Under the pieces are notes generated by a model, which did not search any database, was not told the origin of the DNA, and saw only the letters and a program-made list of their open reading frames with translations. From assembly GCF_009761675.1 (NCBI RefSeq), contig NZ_QUZH01000004.1, forward strand, positions 62,001 to 126,000: a stretch of DNA of 64,000 bases, read 5' to 3'. Shown here one piece after another: positions 35,632-43,569 of this stretch. The DNA comes from Bhargavaea sp. CC-171006 (GTDB lineage Bacteria; Bacillota; Bacilli; Bacillales_A; Planococcaceae). The position numbers were made by a program, and so were the translations under genes. Numbering within the stretch: position 1 is the first letter of the stretch; every line of letters begins with the position of its first letter.

Positions 35632-36837
35632 TCAGTTCATGATCGGTGGCTCGGTCTCCTCAGGCGACAGTTCACGGATCAGGACCGGCACCGGATATGG
35701 CACGCCATCTTGCTCTTCCAGCTTAATCGCGTAGAGCGACTGCAGAGCCTGGTGGTCTTCTTCACGGAAAGTCATTGTTCCTTTCGGTGTTTCAAAGGAC
35801 ATGCCTTCCATGACTTCGATCAGCTGGTCCGCGTCCGCATCGCCTTCTGTCTGCTTCAGTGCTTCCACGATGGCAATTGCGGCCGACATGCCGCCCGGCG
35901 TGAACAGGTCAGGCACTTCACCGTCAAATCGGTCCGTGTGTTCCTTGACGAGCCAGTCGTTCACTTCGTTGTCAGGCAGGGTATGGTAATAGACCGAGAA
36001 CCCTTCCATGCCGACAAGCGGTTCCATGACAGACAGTGCCGGGATGTCCGGAGCACCGGTGGAAATCTTGATGCCCTTTTCCTGAAGCTTCATGTCCGCA
36101 ATCTGGTTCCACGGAGAGTTTGCTCCTGCCCATACGACGAACAGGTAATCAGGATCCGACTCGATAATCTTCTGGAGGTTCGCCGTAAAGTCAGTGGCTG
36201 CCGGGTCGGCATACTCCTCAAGGACAATCTCGGCTCCCAGGTCTTCTGCCGCGTTCTTGAATGCCTCCACTCCGTCCCATCCGAACGAGTAGTCCGGGGC
36301 GAATGTCGCGATCTTCACACCTTCACCGGCGATAGAAGCCGCTCCCGCCACTGCATCCTGCGAGGAGTTCCTCGCCGTGCGGAACAGGTACTTGTTGAAC
36401 TCGGAACCGGTGATGCTGTCAGCGACCGCCGGCTCGACGATCATGACTTTTTCGTATTCTTCCGCGAGCGGCAGAACCGCGAGCGTGTCACCGGAGCTGG
36501 ACGATCCGACCAGGAAGTCCACTTCATCTTCTTCAAGTAGCTTGGTCGCTTTCTGGACTGCGACTTCCGGTTTGGTTTCCGTATCTTCGTAAACCACTTC
36601 GATTTTCTTGCCATTCACTTCCATCGATCCGTCGGTTGCATATTCAAGGCCGAGGTCAAATCCTCGCTGTGTCTGCTTTCCGTACGATTCGAGCGCACCG
36701 GTCAATGAGGCCAGGACACCTACCTTGATCGTTTCATCACTGCCGCTTCCTTCCACTTCATCGGCACCGCTGTCCGAACAAGCTGCTGAAAACACCAGCA
36801 CACATGCGAGACTGAGCAAACCTGCAACTCTCTTCAA
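35632..36837 (-). CDS. HAAT importer substrate-binding lipoprotein (LivK-like)
   Basis: Leu/Ile/Val-type binding protein of 401 residues, anchored by a lipobox SAAC near residue 19. The mature start IKVGVLASLTGALESYGKQTQRG and the GSSSSGDTLAV pocket loop are typical of the Peripla_BP_6 family. The start is a TTG at 36837, directly 6 nt after GGAGGAG; longer versions would run into AT-rich upstream DNA and miss the signal peptide. It is the first gene of a nine-gene operon. The natural ligand is unknown; amino acids, amides or short acids are possible. Confidence 0.88.
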   Translation of the reverse strand: MKRVAGLLSLACVLVFSAACSDSGADEVEGSGSDETIKVGVLASLTGALESYGKQTQRGFDLGLEYATDGSMEVNGKKIEVVYEDTETKPEVAVQKATKLLEEDEVDFLVGSSSSGDTLAVLPLAEEYEKVMIVEPAVADSITGSEFNKYLFRTARNSSQDAVAGAASIAGEGVKIATFAPDYSFGWDGVEAFKNAAEDLGAEIVLEEYADPAATDFTANLQKIIESDPDYLFVVWAGANSPWNQIADMKLQEKGIKISTGAPDIPALSVMEPLVGMEGFSVYYHTLPDNEVNDWLVKEHTDRFDGEVPDLFTPGGMSAAIAIVEALKQTEGDADADQLIEVMEGMSFETPKGTMTFREEDHQALQSLYAIKLEEQDGVPYPVPVLIRELSPEETEPPIMN

Positions 36838-36860
36838 CTTGCACTCCTCCTCCGCTGTTT

Positions 36861-36874
36861 TGTAAACGTTTTCT
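36861..36874. promoter_or_regulatory. Catabolite-responsive element (cre)
   Basis: On the minus strand AGAAAACGTTTACA, matching the consensus TGWNANCGNTNWCA at every defined position but the first. It is 24 bp upstream of the livK-like start, probably within the leader, where CcpA binding would block transcription of the catabolic operon when preferred sugars are present. Confidence 0.75.
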
Positions 36875-36891
36875 GAACTGTCTACATCATA

Positions 36892-36918
36892 GATTGCAAG
36901 AGTTGCAAATGAGTTGCA
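36892..36918 (-). promoter_or_regulatory. Direct repeats upstream of the catabolic operon
   Basis: On the minus strand TGCAACTC (36918-36911), TGCAACTC (36907-36900) and TGCAATC (36898-36892), spaced 11 and 9 bp. SARP-type regulators bind direct repeats with about 11-bp spacing near the -35 region, and a SARP-domain regulator is encoded next door. This may be its operator. Confidence 0.4.
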
Positions 36919-36919
36919 G

Positions 36920-37186
36920 ACGCCCAAACGAAGATGGGCGTCTGCGAGCAAAAGCGAAGCGTTGCGGAGCAGCAGTTAAAAAAGATTGGCTGCTGCGTTC
37001 AAAAGCGCCAGCGTTGCGGAGCACAAAGCAGCTTTAGCTGCTGCCAATACGCAGACTGGCGTCTGCGAGCAAAAGCGAAGCGTGGCTAAGCACAGGATAC
37101 TGCTGCGCTCAAAAGCGCCAGCGTTGAGCAGCACCGCCCAAACGAAGATGGGTGTCTGCGAGCAAAAGCGAAGCGTTGCGTAGCAC
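36920..37186 (+). repeat. Alternating interspersed repeats (A-B-A-B-A)
   Basis: Two related short repeats alternate. Type A has CTGCGAGCAAAAGCGAAGCG starting at 36942, 37063 and 37156; two of the copies are preceded by CGCCCAAACGAAGATGGG. Type B has CTGCGYTCAAAAGCGCCAGC starting at 36993 and 37103. The first and last A units are nearly identical over about 50 bp. Each unit ends in a GCAGCA- or AGCAC-like stretch. No protein is credible here. Confidence 0.85.
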
Positions 37187-37294
37187 CGTCAGTACGATGC
37201 GAAGCTTTAATTAACGCCCGCTATAAGCACGGCTGCAAGTGTGAGCGAGTGATGGAACAGAGGGCGTTGCTCACCACAGATCTTCAATAGTTGA

Positions 37295-37480
37295 TTTCGT
37301 CATTCATCCCTCCAATCTCGTCATTCATCCCTTCAATCTCGTCATTCATCCCTCCAATCTCGTCATTCCACCGAGTAATTTCGTCATTCGCACCATTGAA
37401 ATGGATGAATGACGAAATCAGGGTGTTGAATGGTGAGACTGAGTCTCCGAATGACGAAACCAAGTCCCTGAATGACGAAA
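37295..37480. repeat. Head-to-head 21-bp-phased repeat array (AATGACGAAA core)
   Basis: Five minus-oriented cores (TTTCGTCATT or TCTCGTCATT) begin at 37295, 37316, 37337, 37358 and 37379. Four plus-oriented cores begin at 37408, 37429, 37450 and 37471. Each half keeps an exact 21-bp step, giving a large imperfect palindrome centred near 37398. The variable linker is nine to eleven bases. The core is the same as in the hisA-hisF array. Open frames seen on both strands here are by-products of the period. Confidence 0.9.
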
Positions 37481-37550
37481 CCGTCATTGGCCGTGTTTAT
37501 CTTTTGCTGCCGGATCGATAGGAAGCTTGTTTTTCCCACAGCAACGCAAA

Positions 37551-37597
37551 ACTCCCCGAATCTGCTTCGCATCAAGATGCGCACATTTTCGGGGAGT
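37551..37597 (-). terminator. Terminator of the MalT/SARP-type regulator gene
   Basis: Outer stem ACTCCCCGAA (37551-37560) with TTCGGGGAGT (37588-37597) and inner stem CGCATC/GATGCG. On the minus strand it is followed by TTTTGCG. Confidence 0.75.
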
Positions 37598-37638
37598 CTT
37601 CCATTGTTCAAATTGTTTGTTCTCTGGCCATCATCACT

Positions 37639-40600
37639 TTACGCTTCTTCTATAAACTCTTCCTCCGTTTCGGTTGCTTCGAGGACCATTTCATACATGC
37701 GGATGGTCGGTTCCATGGGTTCGATGCCAAGTTCCCGGTCGAGGATGTCGTGGCATGTTTCGAACCAGCGGATCGCCCTGGATCGCCTTCCCAGTCTGTA
37801 ATTGGCGTAGATCAGAAGCCGATAGGCCTCTTCTCTTGTTTCGTCGGCTTCCAAGAGTTTTTCTGCACAATTGATGACTTCGGCGTATTCTTCCAGCCGG
37901 GTACAGGTTTGTGCCATTCGTTCCATAACATCCATTCGTAATCGGGCATGGGCTTCCCGCTCCGAACGAATCCAGTCTGTAGTCGGCTTTTCCGCGAATA
38001 ACGTTCCGCCATACCGGTCCAGCGCTTTTTGGAGCTTTTGTTTGGCTTCTTCCGCACGCCGCTCCCTGATGCCTGATTCCGCGTATTTCCGGAACAGCTC
38101 GACATCCGTCTTCAGACTGCTTTCGGGATTGAGGCGGTACATCGTCTTGCGGCGGATAATGAAGAAGGGCTCCTCCCGAGCATTCCGTTCCGGTTCCAAT
38201 ACCTTCAGAAGTGCATTTAGCGCGACCTTGAAGTCCCGGTCAGCCGACTTCTCATCTGACTCCGGCCATAGTGCCTGAAGCAGTTCTTCCTTAGGAATAT
38301 ACCGCTCCCGATTCAGGCAAAGATAAGAGAGCAGTTCCTTCGATTTATCGCGCTTCCACTCTCTGTCCGGGACTTCCCGGCCGTCCCGGTATAGGATGAA
38401 CGGCCCTGAAAGCCGGACAAACAGGCTGTAGGCCGGATACCTGACGCCATTTTCCGTCCCGGTGATTTCCGCAAGCCGTGCCGATGCCGCCGAAGCGCCC
38501 GATTCCTGTGCATAGGCAATCATGGCCCGGACTGCTTCCATCCCGACAGGGGCCATCAGCGTCCTGCGCCGGATGAAAAAGTCGTAACCGTTGCCGGCCA
38601 GCAGACTTCCGAATTCCTCTATAGCCGGGAGAAAGCGTGTAGTGTCCCCTGAGCGGAAAGCCGCGTGCGCCATCCAGAATGCAGATGCCATCCTCCCGAA
38701 CGAATCCCCGCTTCTCATAAACAGAGAACGGGCCTTTTCGGCTGCTTCACGGGACTTTTCCCATTCATCCATGCGTGCGCGTATCACCGAGATTCCCGTA
38801 AGAATGATTGCGGACAGCCACTGGTCATCGACGGACTCGGTTTCCGCAAGGCCTTTTTCCGCACAGGAGAGCGCCTCGTCAAACCTTCCTTCAGACGCCC
38901 TGAGGATTGCGAGGCCCAAATATGCTTCTGCGGTTCCCCGATTCACGTTCAGCTCTTCCATGATGCCGATCGCATCAAGATATAGCCGTTCAGGGGTTCT
39001 GAAATCATACGGATCTTCCAGAAATTCCGCATGCCCTTTCCGGATCCGGGCCACTGCTCCGACAAAAGCCGACTGGTTGCCCCGGATTCCTTTATCGGCG
39101 GCATCCTTTGCACGTTCTGCCTCTCCCTTCAGAGAGTAAATGAACGAAAGGAGCAGATCCGTTTCCCGGTGGGAGTCCGGAAGATGAGCAGCCTGCCCCG
39201 ACCGCCGCTCAAGAAGGCCCAGCGCTTCATCAAGCCGCCCCCTCCGGAGGAAAATCCGGACATCCAAGTTTCCTTGCGACAGGATCTCTGCATCAAGCCG
39301 TGCCTCGGCCGCCCAGCTTTCACCCTCTTCCGCCCTGCCCAAGTTGACAAGGTTTTCGGCATACTGCCGCTTCAGCCGGACCATCGCCTTCTGATCGGTT
39401 CCGTTCCCGCTTTCTGCTTCCAAGATGGCTCTTCTGAGATACGGCTCTGCGCGGCCCGGCTGTATCGTATCCAGGTAAATATGCGCGATGCCGGCATGGG
39501 CCCGGCTGATCATAAGACGGTCCCCTTCCCGTTCGGCCAGCGTGGCACAGCGCAAGTATGACTGTTTCGCCTTTTCATAAAACGCCCGGTATCTGAAACA
39601 TTCCCCTTCTTGGAAGTAAAGGCCGTACCATGCCTCCTTCACCTGAACGGGCAAATTTTTGAGCCTTTCCAGCAACCAATCGAACTTTCCTTCCTTCACC
39701 ACTTCGTCAGCATGATCATCAAGAAAACGGGCAAAGAAAGCCGGGTCCCCCGACTTTTCCGCATGGTTCAGCGCCTGTGTCGTCTCCCCTCGGTCCGAAC
39801 AGAAATAGGCAGCCTTCTTCTGCAATTCTTCAAATCTGCCCGAACGGCCGTCTTTCCATTTATCCTCCAGGAACTGCTGGAACAGTGCATGGAACCTGTA
39901 GGAGCCGGAGCCGATCGGCTGGATAAACACATGACGGCCTGACAGATGCCCCAACTTCTCTGCCTGCGCCTCTCCATAGAATGCACGGATCAGTGAATCC
40001 GAAAAAGCAGGGAAGATGCTGAACTCCAGAAGAGCCTCCTGATCATCGGCAGGCATCCAATTAAAAACATCCTCGGACAGATAGGAAAAAAGATCTCCCA
40101 GAGCCGGCTTCAGGATCGGCTCTTCCCTTTCCTGGCCATCCAGGATCTGGTCCGCCATAAGCCGTACGGCGATTGCCCACCCTTCCGTGAGCGTCAGAAT
40201 CTGGTCCGCCACCGCCGAATCGAGCCTGCGCCCGAAATAATCCTCGAAGTACACTTCAATCTCTTCCCGGGTAAATCGGAATACTTCTTCCCCCACTTCA
40301 AACAGACGTCCGGTCAGTTTGAGCCTCGGCAGGACAGACCATTTCGGCTTCATGCGGGAGGCGACGACCATCCGGATCTGCGGAGGGAGAAATTCCAGCA
40401 CCTTCTCCATGAAGAAATCGATTTCAAAAACGTGGTCCACATGGTGGAAATCATCGATCACGATGGCGAACGGTTCCGAAATCTTCATCAGCTCATTGAT
40501 GAACGAGCCCTGAATCCCGGCCACGGCCCGGCCCGGTGCAGGCTCGTTTCCGCCAAAGGCCGCATCGGGGTCGAATGCCGGTTCGGCCAGTTGGATGCTC

Positions 40601-40854
40601 CGGAACAGATGCCGCAGGAAAGGAAGCAGGTCGTCGTCCTCAGAAGAGACCGTGTACCAGGAATGCCGGATTGGACCATCCGCAAAAAACCTGGCCAGTC
40701 CCGAGCTTTTTCCGTAGCCTGCTCCGCCATGGACAATCATCGTCTGTGCATCCAGCCCCCGCCGGAACGCGCGGTTCAGACCGGCACGGGGCATATATGA
40801 TGGCGGCGGCACCGGGGCAATCAGCTTGGTCATGATCAGTTCCTGCTCCGACAT
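37639..40854 (-). CDS. Large transcriptional regulator: MalT-type NTPase plus SARP/BTAD DNA-binding region
   Basis: A 1071-residue cytosolic regulator. The N-terminal third resembles the NTPase of MalT/LAL regulators, starting TKLIAPVPPPSYMPR with P-loop GGAGYGKS (43-50) and VIDDFHHV as Walker B. The middle (about 390-790) is a TPR-like helical array. At about 825-915 there is an OmpR-type winged helix (LLSYLCLNRERYIPKEELLQ, then ALWPESDEK), followed by a bacterial transcriptional activator (BTAD) domain to the C-terminus. This order is the reverse of MalT, whose LuxR helix-turn-helix is at the end, and of SARPs, whose DNA-binding part comes first. It lies next to the liv-type catabolic operon and may sense its substrate. 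GGGGAGGAAC precedes the ATG. Confidence 0.88.
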   Translation of the reverse strand: MSEQELIMTKLIAPVPPPSYMPRAGLNRAFRRGLDAQTMIVHGGAGYGKSSGLARFFADGPIRHSWYTVSSEDDDLLPFLRHLFRSIQLAEPAFDPDAAFGGNEPAPGRAVAGIQGSFINELMKISEPFAIVIDDFHHVDHVFEIDFFMEKVLEFLPPQIRMVVASRMKPKWSVLPRLKLTGRLFEVGEEVFRFTREEIEVYFEDYFGRRLDSAVADQILTLTEGWAIAVRLMADQILDGQEREEPILKPALGDLFSYLSEDVFNWMPADDQEALLEFSIFPAFSDSLIRAFYGEAQAEKLGHLSGRHVFIQPIGSGSYRFHALFQQFLEDKWKDGRSGRFEELQKKAAYFCSDRGETTQALNHAEKSGDPAFFARFLDDHADEVVKEGKFDWLLERLKNLPVQVKEAWYGLYFQEGECFRYRAFYEKAKQSYLRCATLAEREGDRLMISRAHAGIAHIYLDTIQPGRAEPYLRRAILEAESGNGTDQKAMVRLKRQYAENLVNLGRAEEGESWAAEARLDAEILSQGNLDVRIFLRRGRLDEALGLLERRSGQAAHLPDSHRETDLLLSFIYSLKGEAERAKDAADKGIRGNQSAFVGAVARIRKGHAEFLEDPYDFRTPERLYLDAIGIMEELNVNRGTAEAYLGLAILRASEGRFDEALSCAEKGLAETESVDDQWLSAIILTGISVIRARMDEWEKSREAAEKARSLFMRSGDSFGRMASAFWMAHAAFRSGDTTRFLPAIEEFGSLLAGNGYDFFIRRRTLMAPVGMEAVRAMIAYAQESGASAASARLAEITGTENGVRYPAYSLFVRLSGPFILYRDGREVPDREWKRDKSKELLSYLCLNRERYIPKEELLQALWPESDEKSADRDFKVALNALLKVLEPERNAREEPFFIIRRKTMYRLNPESSLKTDVELFRKYAESGIRERRAEEAKQKLQKALDRYGGTLFAEKPTTDWIRSEREAHARLRMDVMERMAQTCTRLEEYAEVINCAEKLLEADETREEAYRLLIYANYRLGRRSRAIRWFETCHDILDRELGIEPMEPTIRMYEMVLEATETEEEFIEEA

Positions 40855-41201
40855 CCTGTTCCTCCCCCTTTCGTCTTGGTCCCTTCATCGTACCACAACA
40901 ATTATTTGAATTAAATGACATCTTTATCAGCAATCCAGGAGATTTTATGTTGAAGTGAGCGGGTGTCCGGCTGAATGACGGACCCTGAAACAGGACAGGC
41001 GCGCCTTAATTGGTCTCGTTTGGAACTCGATCACGATGGGTGTCTTCTCCGGCATTTTTCAAAACCCCCTTCGGATCCTTTCTTGGTGAAGCTTATCCAA
41101 TGAGTGTCCGATCTGGGTCTGTCGTCCTCCGAAGTGAGGGTCAAAAGCTATAGTAAGGACCTTTAATCACACTGCTAATGATACAATTTTCTGATATCTC
41201 A
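40855..41201. other. Intergenic region upstream of ggt, no gene seen
   Basis: About 350 bp between the divergent regulator and ggt. A single AATGACGGAC (40973) resembles one core of the 21-bp arrays but is isolated. No clear operator, RNA or peptide gene was found. Confidence 0.5.
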
Positions 41202-41230
41202 TTGCAGGTCACTTCTCCCTTTTCTATAGT
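41202..41230 (+). promoter_or_regulatory. Putative sigma-A promoter of ggt
   Basis: TTGCAG at 41202-41207, 17-bp spacer, TATAGT at 41225-41230. The start codon follows after a leader of about 30 nt. Confidence 0.6.
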
Positions 41231-41267
41231 AGATGAGAACGACCAACTATAAAGGAGGGGATTGCTT

Positions 41268-43046
41268 GTGCTGAAGAAGAAATTGCCGGCTTTTGTACTG
41301 GGGATGACTCTGATCGCCGGAAGTTTTCCGGTGACGGCCAACGCAAAGCCGCAGGGGGAAATCGACTATGATAGCTTTCCGGAAGTTGCGGAAGCGAACG
41401 GCGGGATGGTGGCGACCGCTCACCCGCTCGCGACCGAAATCGGCCGGGATGTACTGAAAAAGGGAGGCAATGCGATTGATGCCGCGGTCGCCATTCAGCT
41501 CGCTTTGAATGTTACCGAGCCGATGATGTCCGGCATCGGGGGCGGCGGATTCATGATGGTCCATGACGGTGCGACCGGCGATACGACGATCGTGAACAGC
41601 CGCGAACGTGCCCCGGGAGGCGCGTCACCGGATATGTTCCTGGATGAGAACGGTAAGCCGGTCCCGTTTTCCGAGCGGGTGATGCACGGGACATCCGTCG
41701 GTGTGCCGGGAACGCTGAAAGGACTTGAAGAATCGCTTGACCGTTGGGGCTCCCGCCCGCTCGAGTCGCTGATCGGGCCGGCAATCAAACTCGCCGACCA
41801 CGGGTTTGCGATCGACCCGGTTCTTGCAGACGCCATCGAGGACAATGAGGAAAAGCTGAAGCGCTCGGCGGCGAGGGACGTGTTCTTTGATGAAAGCGGA
41901 GAGCCGCTAGAAGAGGGCGAACTGCTCGTTCAGGATGACCTCGCCAACACGATGAAACTCATCCGTGCCAAGGGGACAGAGGCTTTCTATGAAGGGCCGA
42001 TCGCCGATGCCATCGCGGAAACCGTGCGGGAGTTCGGTGGCTCGATGACACCGGATGACCTCGCCCGCTACGACGTAACAATCGATGAACCGATCTGGGG
42101 CAAGTATAAAGGCTATGACATCGCCAGCATGCCGCCTCCAAGTTCCGGCGGGGTGTTCCTGCTCCAGATGCTCGGCATCCTGGACGGATTTGACCTTTCT
42201 CAATACGATGTAAAGGCATGGGAAAAGTATCATCTCCTCGCAGAGACGATGCACTTGGCCTATGCTGACCGTGCTGCCTATGCAGGTGATCCGGAGTTTG
42301 TCGATGTGCCGGTGAACGGTCTGCTGGATCCCCGCTATATCGAGGAGCGCCGCTCTCTAATTTCGCTTGATCAGGTGAATCAGAATCCGATTGCAGGCGA
42401 CCCATGGAAATATGAGCCCGGCGGTACGCCGACCGCAGCAGTCGCACAGCCGGAGAACACACAGTACGGCGAGACGACCCACTTCACTGTCGCCGATAAA
42501 TACGGCAATGTCGTCTCCTATACAACGACGATCGAGCAGCTTTTCGGCTCGGGCATCATGGTGCCGGGATACGGCATCGTCCTGAACAACGAGCTGACCG
42601 ACTTTGATGCAGTTCCGGGCGGCGCCAATGAAGTCCAGCCTTATAAGCGTCCGCTCAGCTCGATGACACCGACAATCGTATACGAAGACGGCAAGCCGGT
42701 CCTCACCGTCGGTTCGCCGGGAGGTCCGACCATCATCACATCGGTTCTCCAGACGATTCTTTATGCGATTGAATATGACATGGACCTGAAGTCGGCCGTA
42801 GAGGAGCCACGCATCTATACGAACAGCCTCACTTCGTACCGCTATGAAGACGGCGTTCCTGCGGATGTACGGGCTCACCTGAACGGCATGGGCCACCGAT
42901 TCGGACAGGCTCCGGTTACGATCGGCAACGTCCAGAGCATCCAAATCGACCACGAGAACGGCACCTTCCTTGGCGTCGCGGACTCCAGCCGGAGCGGGTC
43001 CGCCGCAGGGATTGAGCTGAAAGGGAAAAAGAAAGGCCAACACTAA
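41268..43046 (+). CDS. ggt: Secreted gamma-glutamyltransferase
   Basis: Transfers or hydrolyses gamma-glutamyl groups of glutathione, glutamine or polyglutamate outside the cell. The 592-residue precursor has a Sec signal peptide (LKKKLPAF, hydrophobic core, cleavage after TANA). It is an Ntn-hydrolase that cuts itself before the nucleophile Thr403 in GETTHFTV. Other family blocks are NAIDAAVAIQ, GIGGGGFM, NSRERAPG and the GSPGGPTI loop. The GTG at 41268 is preferred: AAAGGAGGGG is 7 nt upstream, whereas a TTG at 41262 is adjacent to it. It is monocistronic with its own promoter and terminator. A second, unlike GGT is at 59298. Confidence 0.93.
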   Translation: MLKKKLPAFVLGMTLIAGSFPVTANAKPQGEIDYDSFPEVAEANGGMVATAHPLATEIGRDVLKKGGNAIDAAVAIQLALNVTEPMMSGIGGGGFMMVHDGATGDTTIVNSRERAPGGASPDMFLDENGKPVPFSERVMHGTSVGVPGTLKGLEESLDRWGSRPLESLIGPAIKLADHGFAIDPVLADAIEDNEEKLKRSAARDVFFDESGEPLEEGELLVQDDLANTMKLIRAKGTEAFYEGPIADAIAETVREFGGSMTPDDLARYDVTIDEPIWGKYKGYDIASMPPPSSGGVFLLQMLGILDGFDLSQYDVKAWEKYHLLAETMHLAYADRAAYAGDPEFVDVPVNGLLDPRYIEERRSLISLDQVNQNPIAGDPWKYEPGGTPTAAVAQPENTQYGETTHFTVADKYGNVVSYTTTIEQLFGSGIMVPGYGIVLNNELTDFDAVPGGANEVQPYKRPLSSMTPTIVYEDGKPVLTVGSPGGPTIITSVLQTILYAIEYDMDLKSAVEEPRIYTNSLTSYRYEDGVPADVRAHLNGMGHRFGQAPVTIGNVQSIQIDHENGTFLGVADSSRSGSAAGIELKGKKKGQH

Positions 43047-43104
43047 TTACAAGGTTGAACTTTCTAGGGTATAACAGATATCGAAATCATGAGAAATAAA
43101 ATTA

Positions 43105-43147
43105 GCGGCTTCAACCCTTTGTTCGATAGGGCTGAGGCCGCATTTTT
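43105..43147 (+). terminator. Terminator of ggt
   Basis: GCGGC-TCA-CCCT (from 43105) pairs with AGGG-TGA-GCCGC (to 43141) with small bulges, followed by ATTTTTATT. Confidence 0.7.
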
Positions 43148-43195
43148 ATTCCGGAAAATTTACTAATTGAAATAAATGGGAACACTCAGTATTCA

Positions 43196-43459
43196 TTAAT
43201 AATAGTGACCCCAGTGACCGAAATCTGTGTTTAATTCTTCCCTTAGACCAATAGTGCCTTCAAAAAAGTCTTCGTCATAAAGAATTTCGCTGCTTTCTGA
43301 GTCTCTTACAAAAACGTCACTACTTTTGTTAATCTTTTTTTGTTTTTCATGTGTACGATTTGATAACTCAGCATAGCATTTTGAACAATAATTCAGACCT
43401 TCTGAATTGGCTGCTTCATACTCGGAATTACAGCTTTTACAAATGGATACTCTAACCAC
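43196..43459 (-). CDS. Small zinc-ribbon protein
   Basis: An 87-residue protein starting VRVSICKSCNSEYEA and continuing to NYCSKCYAEL, so two CxxC pairs at about residues 7-10 and 25-28 form a probable zinc ribbon. The rest is charged and rich in Ser/Glu and ends in HWGHYY. The GTG start follows AAAGGAGCG by 7 nt. It lies at the left edge of the AT-rich island, downstream of the giant glucosaminidase on the same strand but behind that gene's terminator. I do not recognise the family; a regulatory or nucleic-acid-binding role is possible. Confidence 0.75.
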   Translation of the reverse strand: MVRVSICKSCNSEYEAANSEGLNYCSKCYAELSNRTHEKQKKINKSSDVFVRDSESSEILYDEDFFEGTIGLREELNTDFGHWGHYY

Positions 43460-43526
43460 GTCTAAACGCTCCTTTCTGATTTCTTTATTATATTTCTCCC
43501 CAAAACGCCCCTATAAATAACAAAAA

Positions 43527-43557
43527 AACGCAACAGAATTTATGGTTCTGTTGCGTT
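43527..43557 (-). terminator. Terminator of the glucosaminidase gene
   Basis: Perfect 12-bp stem AACGCAACAGAA (43527-43538) with TTCTGTTGCGTT (43546-43557). On the minus strand it is followed by TTTTTTG. Confidence 0.88.
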
Positions 43558-43569
43558 GATAATTATCAA

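Noticed and set aside
36986-37521. Small proteins with repeated QKRSVA or MNDEI-type peptides
   Set aside because: These are translations of the interspersed and 21-bp repeats; both strands are equally open and there is no ribosome binding site.
40973-40982. Further unit of the AATGACGAAA family
   Set aside because: A single AATGACGGAC copy without neighbours at 21-bp steps; can be chance.
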